This document shows, one piece after another, positions 1 to 11,268 of a stretch of DNA of 64,000 nucleotides. The translations under genes were made by a program, and so were the position numbers. Origin of the DNA: Neocallimastix lanati (nom. inval.) (Eukaryota; Neocallimastigomycota; Neocallimastigomycetes; Neocallimastigales; Neocallimastigaceae); contig JACVTC010000141.1 in the NCBI GenBank assembly GCA_016946835.1, forward strand, positions 416,388 through 480,387, given 5' to 3'. The notes beneath the pieces were generated by a model. The model was not told the origin of the DNA. It was given only the letters and a program-made list of their open reading frames with translations, and ran no database searches. Numbering within the stretch: position 1 is the stretch's first letter; each line of letters starts with the position of its first letter.

Positions 1-1327
1 ATGTAATCCTGGTCGTTGGTTACAATTAAAGAATAGCGCTTATTGGTATCATAAACAATTCTTCCATGGAATTTCTTCAGTTTCTGGTAAGCTATTTCAT
101 CCACCAGTAGCCACAAAAATTTTAGATTATTCAGAAATGCTTGAAGTTATACGTAAGTTAGAAAGGAAAAATATGAAGGAAAATCTCTTAGATAATAAAT
201 ATAATAAAATAGATACTAAGATATCTGGTTCATCTACTCAAAGTGATAAAAATGAACCATCAATCATTGCAAGTACTGAAGAATTTATGAAAGCATTCAA
301 AAATTTAATAGCTGAATCCACAATTAATCTTCCTAATGAATTAGATCTTAATGACAGTATTTTAAAGTTTGTTGTTGGTCTTTGTCATCATTGTAAAGAG
401 TGGATTCCATTAATGATTACTAAAAAGAAAAGTTCACAATTATTTACAAATATTTTAAAATTTAAGCAAAATGATAACATTTTAAATGAAAAAAATAAAA
501 AAAATGGAAAACCAATAAATAAATATTATTTAAAGAAAAAATACAATATGTATAATGATAAAAAAAATATTACTGAAATTATTATATCTTATCTTCAACA
601 AGTTAAACAAAATAAAAAAGAAATCAATGATATCATTAAGAATAATGGTATGACTATTTTATGGTATAGACATGCTCATAAGTGTCATCAATATTTAAGA
701 CCAAAATTAAATATAGAAAATCATGCTAATAAAAATGAAAATTGTACTAATACAACTTTTAATTCTAAAACTATAACTACATCAGATTCAAATAATAGTA
801 CAAAATTTAAAGAAATTACTGAAACTAAAAATGAAAATGCATCAATAGAAACTATCAATATAACTACAACAATAGCATCAGCATTGAATGAATCAATGGT
901 AAATACAAATACAAATACGAACACAAATATAACATCATTCAAAATTAATGTAAATTCTACAAATGAAAATATATTTAGAAATTCAATTCATCCCATAACA
1001 ACATCTTCTACATTAATTTATTCAGATATAGCAAATGAAAATAAAAATACTTTTTTCCCTTCTTCTTCTTCAATAACATCTTTAATTGTATCAAATACAA
1101 ATACTGATAATTCATTAATTAATAATGAGGGATATTCTTCAAGCAATAATAATCATGTTGTTATTCAAAAACCTTCATTAATAAATAATATTCAATCCCA
1201 AACCCTTACATATATTAATAGTAACTGTTCTAATTATGCTGTTAGCAAAAATATTATAAATGATAATAATAAAAGAATTGATTCAATCTATGATTATAGA
1301 CAAATTAAGAAAGAAAAATTGAATTAA
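1..1327 (+). CDS. Rua1-type transcription regulator, C-terminal part (5' truncated by window edge)
   Basis: The reading frame is open from base 2 of the window to the stop at 1325-1327, so the gene starts upstream and the first ATG in the frame (137) is internal. The first residues contain C-N-P-G-R-W-L-Q-L-K-N-S-x-Y-W-Y-H-K-Q-F-F-H-G-I-S-S-V-S-G, then G-L-C-x-x-C-x-E-W-I (about 363-405) and W-Y-R-H-A-H-K-C-H (about 661-690). That order of a GRW..YHKQ..HGISS block, a Cys pair and a RHAHKCH block is what I know as the C-terminal zinc-binding domain of fungal Rua1-like transcription regulators. The domain is interrupted by a Lys/Asn-rich insert of about 75 residues, and the last 200 residues are low-complexity Asn/Ser/Thr with no recognisable domain. 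The role, nuclear DNA-binding regulation, is inferred from the family; targets are unknown. Confidence 0.72.
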   Translation, partial: CNPGRWLQLKNSAYWYHKQFFHGISSVSGKLFHPPVATKILDYSEMLEVIRKLERKNMKENLLDNKYNKIDTKISGSSTQSDKNEPSIIASTEEFMKAFKNLIAESTINLPNELDLNDSILKFVVGLCHHCKEWIPLMITKKKSSQLFTNILKFKQNDNILNEKNKKNGKPINKYYLKKKYNMYNDKKNITEIIISYLQQVKQNKKEINDIIKNNGMTILWYRHAHKCHQYLRPKLNIENHANKNENCTNTTFNSKTITTSDSNNSTKFKEITETKNENASIETINITTTIASALNESMVNTNTNTNTNITSFKINVNSTNENIFRNSIHPITTSSTLIYSDIANENKNTFFPSSSSITSLIVSNTNTDNSLINNEGYSSSNNNHVVIQKPSLINNIQSQTLTYINSNCSNYAVSKNIINDNNKRIDSIYDYRQIKKEKLN

Positions 1328-2129
1328 ATATATTGTTTTTAAAGGAAATTTAAATGTTGATTTTATATATATATATAACTTATTTAAAACATTTTGAATT
1401 ATATCTTTCATTAATATTTATATAATATATAATATATAATATATAAAAAGTATTTTAATATTATAATTAAATATTATATGTGTTAATATTTAATAATATA
1501 AATAAAAATATTCTTTATTACAAAAAATTAAAAAAAAAAAATATTATTGATATATTAAAAGAAGTTTTAAATTTAAAGAATTATAATAAAATAAAAAAAA
1601 AAATATTATTAATATTAGTAATTTAAAAATTGAAAAAAAAAAAAAAAAAAAAAAAAAAAGCTTAAATAATAATATAAATAAAATTACATTTTATTAAAAA
1701 AATTTAAACTTCTTTTTTTAATTTTTGTATTACTGATATTAATAGTTTTTTGTAATAAAAAGTGTTTTTTATTTATATTATTATTCATTAAATTTAAAAA
1801 TATATTGATATAATTAATACATAATATTATATAAGATAAAAGAAAAATTAAAAAATAGCAGTTAAAATTTATTTTAAAGATTAAATTTTTTAAAAAATAT
1901 TATAATAATAAATGATCAATAAATAATTAATTAAATAATTTTATTTAATATAATATATAAAGAAATGATTGGCTAAGACCAAAAATTTTTAAAAAAAATA
2001 ATACAATCTTAAAAAAAAAATAATAAAAATAACTAAAATAAAATAAAATAAAATAAAATAAAATAAAATAAAATAAAATAAAATAAAATAAAAAATATAC
2101 ATATCATAGAAAGTTAAATAATTTAAACA
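1328..2129. other. AT-rich intergenic region with (AAAAT)n upstream of PDCD2
   Basis: No coding potential is seen. The stretch holds A runs (for example 1634-1659) and a perfect AAAAT pentanucleotide array at about 2034-2092, ending some 40 bases before the PDCD2 start codon. It must contain the 3' end of the upstream gene and the PDCD2 promoter, but no defined motif can be pointed to. Confidence 0.6.
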
Positions 2130-4080
2130 ATGGCTACAGGAATACAATTAGGTTTTGTATCTAAACCAGACAGACCATTTTTACCGGATATTAATGATTT
2201 TCCATCAAAGATCGGAGGAAAACCAGTAATATATTATTAATTATTAATAATTCAATATGACATTAATTTTTTTTCGATAAAATTTAATTAATAGTATAAA
2301 TATTTTATATATATTTTGTAGGTTTGGTTAAATCCAGAATATCCATTAGATGTTGAAGAAGTAAGATGTGGTATTTGTAATAAACCAATGGTTCTTCTAC
2401 TTCAAGTATATATTATTTTCATAATCATTATAATAATTATTGTTATTTTAATAAGAAATTTTTAACTCTATACTTTTTTTTTTTTTTTTTTTTGTTATAA
2501 TATATTTTCAATTTCAATAAGATATATGCTCCAGAAGATGTACCTGCAGAAGCATATCATCGTTGTGTATACTTATTCTGTTGTAAAGATGGAAAATGTC
2601 ATAAACAATCTCAAGAAAAAAGGTAAATTTTATAGGAAAGATAAAAATAAAGCAAAACAGAAATAATAAGTATATAATAAGAATTTTAATTTAAAAAATT
2701 TTTAAAAAAGTTTCAAGGTTTATAGAAGTCAATTACCAAAAATTAATAAATATTATCCAGAATCACAAAAATTACCTGCTGGTCAATATCCAAAAGGTAT
2801 ATATAATTAATAGAATTATGTTATATAATATAGATTTCAATTTTAATTTTACTCTTTTATTAAATTTATTTTTATTGCAAAATCAAATGAAAAATTAATA
2901 ATATTAATATAAAAATAAAATAAATAAATAAATAAATAAATAAAACAATTAAATAAGATGTAAAAGTTGCACCATTATGTAAAGTTAGTGGATTCTTGGG
3001 TTCTAAGCAATGTTCAAAATGTAAATCAGAGAATTATAGTTGTAGAGATTGTCAAATTTTTCATTGGAATAATGCATACCATAAAAGAATTTGTTGTAAT
3101 ACTAATGAAAAAGAATCTTTAATACTTATGCAATTAGAGACCAAAGCTTTAGAAAGTTATTTATTCCCAGAATATGAATTAGTTTCTGAAGAAGAGCCAC
3201 CATCTGATATTTTAAAAGAAAATGAGAAATATGATATATCAAAATTTTCAAACGGTATAATTAACTATATTTAATATATTATATTTTAATTTTTTTTATA
3301 ACTAAATATTAAAATAAATTGTCAGTAATCTAACATATATTAAATAATTAATAATGAATGTCATTTAAAATATATAAAATATACGAAATTGAATAGCCAT
3401 TGATCCAAAAATTCTTAAAGATTTCAATGTAAACGAAGAAGATTGCGAAGATACAGAAGTAGATGTTGATAAAGCATTTTTAAAATTTGAGAAAAGAATA
3501 GCTAGAGAACCATCACAAATTTTAAGGTATAAATAGAAATAAATATTTATATGTACTTATTTATTATTATTATTATTTTTATTTTTATTTTTTACTATTT
3601 GTTTAATTTAATTTTATCTTTTAATAAAAATAATTTTTTTATTAATAAATATTTTTAATTATTTAATTAAGATATGCCCGTTTACATTATAATCAAGAAG
3701 ATGCTGAACCATTATGGGTTTGCCAAGATAATAAACCAACCGAAATTAAAAATTGTCCATATTGTGGTGAAAAATGTACTTTTGAATTTCAAATTATGCC
3801 TCAATTATTAAACTATTTAAATCTCGATAATAAAAACCCAGATTCACTTGATTGGGGTACGGTAGCTGTTTATACCTGTAATGCAAACTGTCAACCAAAG
3901 GATAAGCATTATATGGAAGGATACGTTTATCATCAATATTTCAGTAACGATGGTTTAAATAAACGTTTCAAGGCCATTGATATAAAACAAAAAATTGAAA
4001 GTGGTGCACTTACAAAAGAAGAAATCGAAAGAATTATGAAAATTAAAAAGGAAAAGGATGCTGCTAAAACTAATAATTAA
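2130..4080 (+). CDS. PDCD2 / Tsr4 family protein, seven exons
   Basis: Exons are 2130-2225, 2322-2405, 2522-2622, 2711-2796, 2958-3254, 3397-3526 and 3672-4080. Every intron is GT...AG and joining them gives one 400-residue frame. The N-terminus reads L-G-F-V then W-L-N-P and the paired cysteines C-G-I-C-N-K-P-M-x-L-L-L-Q-I-Y-A-P, then H-R-C-x-Y-x-F-C-C, as in PDCD2. A MYND-like finger spans about residues 130-168; its second cysteine is Ser133, so the first zinc pair is incomplete. The C-terminal PDCD2_C domain (from about residue 280) carries P-L-W-V-C-x-D-N-K, C-P-Y-C-G and F-E-F-Q-I-M-P-Q-L-L-N-Y-L. Yeast Tsr4 and metazoan PDCD2 are dedicated chaperones of ribosomal protein uS5 and act in 40S biogenesis; the same role is inferred here. 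The start is the first ATG, giving M-A-T-G-I-Q-L-G-F-V. Confidence 0.92.
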
Positions 4081-4474
4081 ATTTATATTAAAAATATATC
4101 AGATTTTGTTTTTATTAGTACAGTTTTTATTAATAAACTTTTTATTAGAATTGGAATTAATATATCTATATATATATTTTTTAGAAGAAAATAAATAAAA
4201 ATAAAATAAAAAAAAATGAAAATGAAAATGAAAATGGAGTATTTAATATTAAAAGAAATTGTTTGAAATATATTTTTTTTTAAATAATTACACTTATTTT
4301 TATTTTTGTATTATATTTGTTCATGAAGTATAAAATAATTAATGAATAAAATTTTATAATTAATAAACCAAGTTTTTCTTTTGTGTATTAAATTTATATT
4401 TCTTTTTATAATAAATAATAGAAAAAAATTTAACAGTGTAGAATAAAAAATAAAAAATCTAAAATCTTATATTA
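4081..4474. other. 3' flank of PDCD2, AT-rich
   Basis: No gene is seen. The stretch contains AATAAA-like signals after the PDCD2 stop, for example around 4192 and 4345, and ends at the LINE target site. Confidence 0.5.
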
Positions 4475-4489
4475 AGTTTAAAATTAAAA

Positions 4490-5841
4490 GAGATCCTACT
4501 TTTTATCTTGCTGGTCAACCAATTCCAATAACTAAATGTTATACCTATTTAGGTATACCATTTGATAAAAGCTTATCGTTGAAACCTATTATTAAATTAC
4601 TTAACTCTAAAGTAACTAAAGCTCTCTTTTCTGTTAGTAAATTTCTTTCAAATTCCAAAATTCCTATTCCATTTAAGAAGATTATAATTAACTCATATGT
4701 ACTTAGTAAAGTCTCTTACTTTGCACCTTTACTTGGTTCGAATAAAACGAGAACAAATAATACTCAGAAATTAATTAATAAAGGATTAAGATGGATTGCA
4801 GGTATACAAAAAGCCAAATCATTTATTAATGTATATTCTATTTCAAAAGATTTACATATTCCTCCATTGTCAGCTAAGTGTGCTTTGTCTCAGGTCAAAT
4901 GTTTTGATAAATGGAAAAATTCAAATTGTATTATTTCCTATTTAGTTAATAATATTCCAAAATCTAGAAAATATACATGGACAAAAGAAAGTAGAACTCT
5001 TAAACGTAAACTAGAGAAAAGAGGTAATAACGATAATAAAATCAAGGATTTTTATTGGAAAAGAGATATGAAAATCAATTCTATTAAAGCTGAGTTTTAT
5101 GACAAAAACAAATTCGAAGAAACATCAAAATTTATAAAACTTTGTTATGACTATCCTGATCTTTCATATGGTTTCTATTGGCTATTGAGAGCACGAAGCG
5201 GATATAGATTAGATGCTAGAATTGCTAAAGCTGCAAAAATAGTGGACCAAATGTGTCCTAATTTTTGTCCCTGTTGTAAAAGTAATAAACAATGGATAAG
5301 TCATTGGTTAATTGATTGTCCCTTTTTCAATCATACTCGTAGTAAAGTTAATGATAAAATTTTATTTTTATATAATGCTTTTTACCGTGGCAACCTAACA
5401 AATGATATTGTTAATAGTAATAATGATAATAGTAATAGTAATAATAGTAATAGTTATAATAGTAATAATAATATTAGTAATAGTATTTTTAGTAATGTTA
5501 GTAATAGTATTGAAAATAATGTGTATATTGATTCTAGTGTGTGTGAAAAAGTGTTTAATTTCCTTCTTGGAGGTCGAAGTATTAATAACAGTACAAGGGA
5601 ATGGAAGGATCTATTTAAGTGCCAGATGAAATCAGGTGCTTATTCTGATACTCCGTTCTTAGTGGTTACTGCGGCACTTCTCCAATCGATTATACCTATT
5701 GCTATTGGCCAGCAATGGTCTTTGTTCAATAGGTTCAAATCGAATCGTACTACTACTACCAAGAGCGTCAATGCTGAAGAAACAGTAAGACAGGCCAGCA
5801 GGGCTAGCGCAACCAATGAAGATCATAATTTTGTATCTTAA
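4490..5841 (+). pseudogene. LINE ORF2 C-terminal fragment (RT thumb and zinc-binding region)
   Basis: The frame is open across the 5' junction; the methionine at 4579 is not a real start because coding similarity begins upstream with P-T-F-Y-L-A-G-Q-P-I and Y-T-Y-L-G-I-P-F. This is the typical LINE sequence after the catalytic YxDD, followed by the thumb (A-L-F-S-V...F-K-K-I-I-I-N-S-Y-V-L-S-K-V-S-Y). A C-terminal zinc-binding motif of the RT-associated type follows: C-P-N-F-C-P-C-C, then H-W-L-I-D-C-P at about 5254-5325. After it comes an Asn/Ser repeat tract (5401-5520). Endonuclease and polymerase active sites are absent, so the fragment cannot act alone. The retained frame is otherwise uninterrupted, suggesting a fairly recent insertion. 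Confidence 0.87.
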
Positions 5842-6075
5842 AATTATGATTAACATTGCGAAGTCAAAGTTAATTATTATACTTCAGTATAATAATGCCC
5901 TTGTGAAGTCTTACAAATATTAATTAAATGAAACTAGAATATATTATACCATTATTTTATTTTTATTTTGTGTTTTATTTTTTGTTTATTTTTTTATCTT
6001 TTTTTTTTTTTTATTATTTTATTACATGTATTTTATCAAATATTTAATTAATAAAGATGAAACAAGTTTGCTGCC

Positions 6076-6110
<35 letters not shown>
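4490..6110 (+). mobile_element. 5'-truncated non-LTR (LINE) retrotransposon copy
   Basis: The copy starts abruptly inside an RT reading frame at 4490 and ends in a 32-base poly(A) tract (6079-6110). It is flanked by a perfect 15-bp direct repeat, AGTTTAAAATTAAAA, at 4475-4489 and 6111-6125. A 5' truncation, a 3' poly(A) and a long target-site duplication are the hallmarks of target-primed reverse transcription. It lies between PDCD2 and AVEN in the same orientation. The 237-bp 3' UTR after the stop codon contains no recognised element. Confidence 0.93.
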
Positions 6111-6115
<5 letters not shown>

Positions 6116-6163
6116 AAAATTAAAAAAATCTAATAAAAAAAATTTAATAATATATATATATAT

Positions 6164-6202
<39 letters not shown>

Positions 6203-6242
6203 CATTATTATTATTATTATCTTTTAAAGGAAATATATTAAA

Positions 6243-7083
6243 ATGAGACCCGATCCATATAAACAAAAGAAAAGTAGAAGATATCAACTTACTCATAAGA
6301 ATAAAATTACAAATAAAGATAATAAAAATGATAATAAAGATAGTATCGCAATAAATAAAGAGAAAAATAACAGTAAAGAATTAAATAATAATAATAATGA
6401 TAATGATAATAAAAATAATAAAGGATCTTTATTCAATAAAAAATCAAATAAAAAATTTGATGAAGGTATATGTCATTTATTACATTTATAGCAAAAAAGG
6501 TCATTATTATTATTTTTTTTTTTTTTCTTTTTTTTTTAACATTTTTTTTATATTAATTTCAATCATTCAATAATATTTTATTTAAAAAAAATAATAATAA
6601 AAAAAAAAAAAAAAAAAAAGAGAATTCTAAATCATATGGTAGAAGAAAAATATTTGATAATTCTTATAGATATGAAGAGCCTACCTATGAAGGTAAATTT
6701 TTTTTAAAAAATATATATGTATTTGTTGATTAGTTAATAGTAATAACCCTAATAATAAAGTAAATAACTAATAAAAAAAATATTATTGTTTTGTATTTGA
6801 TAATCGACTTAAACATTCTGAAAATTATCATTTTAATACATAGAACAACTGGAAGCAGAAGCAGAAATTGATGTTGAAGTAGAAGATGCACTTTTATTAA
6901 TTAATTCTCAAGGTAAATTAAATGAATATTTAAAAACAGCAGAAAAAAAATATATTAAATGTTATTAAATTAAATACAATTTAATAAATAGAGAATACAA
7001 TTTATGATCCATCATCATATTTTAAATTTAAAAAAGAAAATTGGATAAATAATGAAGAATTTGCTGAAAATGATAACGTAATA

Positions 7084-7120
<37 letters not shown>

Positions 7121-8057
7121 TTAATAATAATATAATATTAAAATTTTATTGTATATTATTAATGAAATTTATATTATAATTACAAAACATAAGAAAATGG
7201 AAGAAATTTTTTATTTAGATTTCAATAAATTAGATAATTCATTTAAAAGAATCTCTATATGGGATAAAATAAAGATTAAAAAAGATTTCATCATTGAAAA
7301 TGTAAATTAAAGAATACATAATAATAACAAACATATATAATAATAAATACATAATTGATAATTGATGATTATTATGATTAATAATTAAATATATATATAT
7401 TATATAATATATAACCAAAATTGTTTGTCATATATAAATGTAGGATGACAATGGTTATGTAAATGAATCTAAAAATGTTAACAAAATAATTCCAACTTAT
7501 AATTATATTCATAAGCAATCAATAAATTTAAATAACAAATTTAATTTTAATATTCCAGCTGAAGTTGATTATTCCAAAGTAGTTCCTAATAATACAAATA
7601 ATCCTGCTACTGAAGCAAATAATAATATTTTTAAAAAAAAAGAAAATGAAATTGATAAAAAAATAATTTCAAACCCTTCTAATGATATTGATTTTGAAAT
7701 TGATGAACTTTTGAACAATTCTAAACCAAGAAAAACTCAAATAACAAAAGAAACTGCAATTGAAGGTAATAATAATTATATAGATAAATATAATATATGC
7801 CTTTTATTTAATTATTAATTTAAAATATCTATTTTTATAAAATAGATGAATTAGATATGCTTCTATCGTTAGAAACAAATAAACTTAATAATGATTCAAA
7901 TATTAAAAATAATATTAACAACGTTACAATTTCCAATAATAATAGCAGTAATAATAATAATAATAATAATAGCAATATCAGTAATAACGGCAATAATAGT
8001 ACTAATAATAATAATATCGATAATCTTCAAGATTGGTTAGATGATTTACTATCATAA
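6243..8057 (+). CDS. AVEN-like protein, seven exons
   Basis: Seven GT...AG-bounded exons join into one 363-residue frame: 6243-6465, 6621-6692, 6844-6912, 6992-7077, 7194-7301, 7444-7765 and 7846-8057. Animal Aven is known from apoptosis inhibition and DNA-damage checkpoint control. Blocks that correspond in order are: a basic start, R-R-K-I-F-D-N-S-Y-R-Y-E-E, then S-Y-F-K-F-K-K-E-N-W, then F-Y-L-D-F-N-K-L-D-N-S-F, then D-E-L-D-M-L-L-S-L-E, and the extreme C-terminus L-Q-D-W-L-D-D-L-L-S, which matches the Aven ending D-W-L-D-S-M-I-S. For exon 5, the acceptor at 7191-7193 was chosen because the later TTTAG acceptor leads into a stop. The rest is Asn/Lys-rich. No catalytic domain is visible. 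The family call rests on short motifs in the right order and is moderate. Confidence 0.6.
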
Positions 8058-8699
8058 AACGGTTAATATTTACAAAATGTAAATTAATATATATATCAAA
8101 GAATTTAATACAATATATGAAACTAAAAATGTTTATAGATATTATTTTTAATTGTATATATGAATATCATATATTAATAAAAATAAATCAAACATAAATT
8201 TAAGTTATTTATTATTATTTATTATTATTAAATTATCATATATTATTTTATTACGATTTTGTTCCTATTAGTATCATTTTCCATTCAGATAATTATTATA
8301 ATATAATTATAATATATCTCAAATTCAGAATTTCGTATTGTTATTATATTTTACAAATAATAAAAAATAAATAGTGTTTATACATCTTTCTTTAAATTAA
8401 CAAAATTAATATTTTTTTAGGAAAATTTATAAAAGTATTGAATTCAATTTACTCATAATTAGTTATATTAAAAGAAATAAAATAAATAATACGATTAACC
8501 AAGGTTAATTTAATTTTTTTTTTTTTAAAAAATAAAAAAAAAAAAAATTAAAGGGAAATCGTATTTTGGAAGAAAGAGAAAATTTTATTTTTATTAAATA
8601 TTTATTTATAGTTTTAATATGATTGATCATTTTTAAAGAAAATATTTAGATGAATAATTTTAATTATTATTATTTTTATTATTATTATTGTCATTTTAT
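8058..8699. other. AT-rich intergenic region
   Basis: This is the 3' flank of the AVEN-like gene. Homopolymer runs and short inverted repeats are present; no gene or RNA is recognised. Confidence 0.5.
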
Positions 8700-9882
8700 G
8701 AATGTGGTTCATTTCGCCAATTTTTATAATACAAATTTTCAATACGCCGTTTATTTTTAATGACTTGCAATATTTTTTGTTAACTCCATAAAAATTTTAA
8801 TAAAATTATATGTAAAAAAAAATAAATGTATAAATAAATAAGCAAACAAATAAATAAATAAATAAAGAATGTAATAAGTATATAAAATAAAAATAAATAG
8901 TAGAATATGAATATAAGTACAGATTGAATAAAATAAAATAAAATGAATAGTAGAATATAAATATAAGTACAGATTGAATAAAATATAATAAAATAAAATA
9001 AAATAAATAATAGAAATATGAATATAAAATACAGACTTAATAAAATAAAATAAAATAAAATAAAATAAAATAAAATAAAATAAAATAAAATAAAATAAAA
9101 TAAAATAAAATAAAATAAAATAAAATAAATATTGAATGTAATAGTATAAAAGTACTAATATATAGAATAAAATAAATATTGATCATTATTTTTTATTAAA
9201 GAATATTAAAGACAATTTATTTTTAAAAATAAAATGTTTTATTTAATTATATATGTTAGAAAGCAAAAAAACATTTATATTTAATGAGATTATTAACAAA
9301 CAATAATATTGTTTTATATATTAAATTACATAATCAATTGAATGCAATAAAATGTAAAAAATTTTCATTTCTAAAACATTGATCTGTAATATTCTTTAAT
9401 AAAAAATTATTAGATATTTATTTTATTTTATTTTATTCAATCTTTACTTTATATTCATATTTCTACAATTTATTTTATTTTATTTTATTTTATTAAATCT
9501 GTACTTTATATTCATATTTCTATTATTTATTTTATTTTATTTTATTAAATCTGCACTTTATATTCATATTTCTACTATTTATTTTATTTTATTTTATTAA
9601 ATCTGTACTTTATATTCATATTTCTACTATTTATTTTATTTTATTTTATTTTATTCAATCCGCACTTATATTCATATTCTACTATTTATTTTTATTTTAT
9701 ATACTTATTACATTCTTTATTAATTTATTTATTTGTTTGTTTATTTATTTATACATTTATTTTTTTTTACATATAATTTTATTAAAATTTTTATGGCGTT
9801 AACAAAAAATTTTACAAGCCATTAAAAATAAATGGCGTATTGAAAATTTGTATTATAAAAATTGGCGAAATGAACCACATTC
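8700..9882. mobile_element. Foldback (long inverted repeat) non-autonomous element with internal tandem repeats
   Basis: The two ends are long inverted repeats of each other: about 430 bp at 8700-9130 against 9420-9882, with only scattered differences. The outermost bases read GAATGTGGTTCATTTCGCC on the left and its complement on the right. Each arm carries TGGCG-type motifs near the end (9795, 9832 and 9862 on the right) and then tandem ~50-bp units built around GAATATGAATATAAG and (AAAAT)n. The middle (about 9130-9420) is not palindromic and has no ORF. No target-site duplication is found, so the exact ends are uncertain. The right end of the element at 28954-29657 belongs to the same family. 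Confidence 0.78.
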
Positions 9883-9952
9883 GATATACGGGACTTTTAT
9901 GTGCTATATTTTAATTATAATAATAAAGTTATATATTTAATTTATTATTACT

Positions 9953-10213
9953 TGTTAGAAATAAGTTTAATATAGTTAATATAAAATTAATATATAATTA
10001 ATAAATATAAATATAGTTAATAATAAATAATTATAATATCATAAACATAAAATATATGTATAAATGTTAGTGGCGTATTATATCAGATGATATATATCAC
10101 ACATATATATATGTAAAATTATTATAAAAATGTATGTTATAAATAATCAACAACGTAATATTTTAATATACGGAACTTTTAATAATAAATAAATAAAGTG
10201 TAATTTTATAACA
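9953..10213 (+). repeat. copia-1 5' LTR
   Basis: The LTR is TGTTAG...TAACA, 261 bp, repeated at 16435-16695. It contains AGTGGCGTATTATATCAG and a late AATAAATAAA that could serve as a polyadenylation signal. Confidence 0.95.
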
Positions 10214-10227
10214 GATTAAGAGTCTCA
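10214..10227 (+). promoter_or_regulatory. copia-1 primer-binding site, half-tRNA type
   Basis: GATTAAGAGTCTCA begins at the base after the LTR and is identical to the site in copia-2. Its complement is TGAGACTCTTAATC, which reads as the anticodon arm of tRNA-Lys(CUU), with loop CTCTTAA, and not as a tRNA 3' CCA end. Downstream GACTCTAC can add pairing to a D-arm GTAGAG. Confidence 0.75.
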
Positions 10228-10350
10228 AGACTCTACGTTAATAATAGTGGATTTATATATGTGTTTTTAAATTTTAAAAAGTGTGTGTTTTAAAGTTCTA
10301 AATAGTGTATTTTAGAGTGAAATAAATTTTAATAAAATTAAATAAGTAAA

Positions 10351-11268
10351 ATGAGTAATAAGGAGGAGAATGGAACTAAAGATATTTTAGATAGTTCCAA
10401 CTACAGATTATGGAAGCAACAATTATATTTGCTTCTAAAAGAAAAGAAATTAGAACAACATGTTCTAAGAGAATTAATTAAAAAAGTTTCAAGTGATAAA
10501 CTTAGTGAGGAAAAGAAGAGATCATTAACCTTAGTTGATGGAACAACAGATATTTACTACAGTGAAGATACTTCAGAAAAATCTATCACTGATGATGCTA
10601 CCGCTAAGAAATTTCTCATGAATAGTATTTCAAATGATTTAGCAAGTAAAATAGATTTTATATCATCAACTGCATATGAAATTTTCAAATTAATAGCTAC
10701 ATTAAATCAACGTAGTAGAAGTGAAAGAATAGAAGAAATTAAAGAGGAACTAATAAAGTTAAAATATGATCCAGATAATGATGGAGCCTTATCTATATTC
10801 ATATCTGATATGAATTTAAAATTCAAGGAATTAGAAAATCTTAAAGAAAAATTAGAATATCAAGATAAATTTAATTATTTATATAGTGCTATTCCAGAAG
10901 ATTTAGCTATAAAATCAAATATCTTGAGTTGTGAACCTAATTGGGAAGAAACAACTTCACATCTAATTAAAGTTTCTCAACAATTAAAGAGCATACAAGA
11001 AATTATTATTAAAAAGGAAGAAAGAGCCTCTACTTCACTAAATGTTGAAACAAAAATTAAATCTAATTATATTCGTGATAACCAAAATAATAATAATAAT
11101 AAAACTCGTAATAATTATAATCAAAATCAAAAAGGTTATAATTACAGTCAAAATCAGAAAAGAAATACCTATTATGATAATAATAATAATAAATCAAGAA
11201 ATTATAATAATAATAACCAACAAAATAAATTAAATAAAAATAATATTAAATGTTGGAATTGTGGAAGG
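10351..11268 (+). CDS. copia-1 Gag, N-terminal part up to the interrupted zinc knuckle
   Basis: The start is ATG 10351, about 120 bases after the primer site. The first 230 residues are a Ty1/copia capsid-like helical region (N-Y-R-L-W-K-Q-Q-L near residue 20, then the pattern R-S-x-x-R-I-E-E-I-K-E-E-L-I-K-L-K). An Asn/Lys/Arg-rich nucleic-acid-binding tail follows. The frame ends inside the CCHC knuckle, after C-W-N-C-G-R, where foreign DNA is inserted; the remaining G-H-F-S-D-E-C lies at 12041-12070. Without the insert the gag frame would run straight into PR and IN, so this element had no gag/pol frameshift. Confidence 0.88.

Noticed and set aside
721..942. Minus-strand Val/Phe-rich ORF
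   Set aside because: Shadow of the Asn/Thr-rich Rua1-gene tail. Other hydrophobic antisense ORFs across the elements were dropped for the same reason.
4579..4581. ATG 4579 as a gene start
   Set aside because: RT similarity starts upstream and runs from the 5' truncation junction; the ORF is a LINE fragment.
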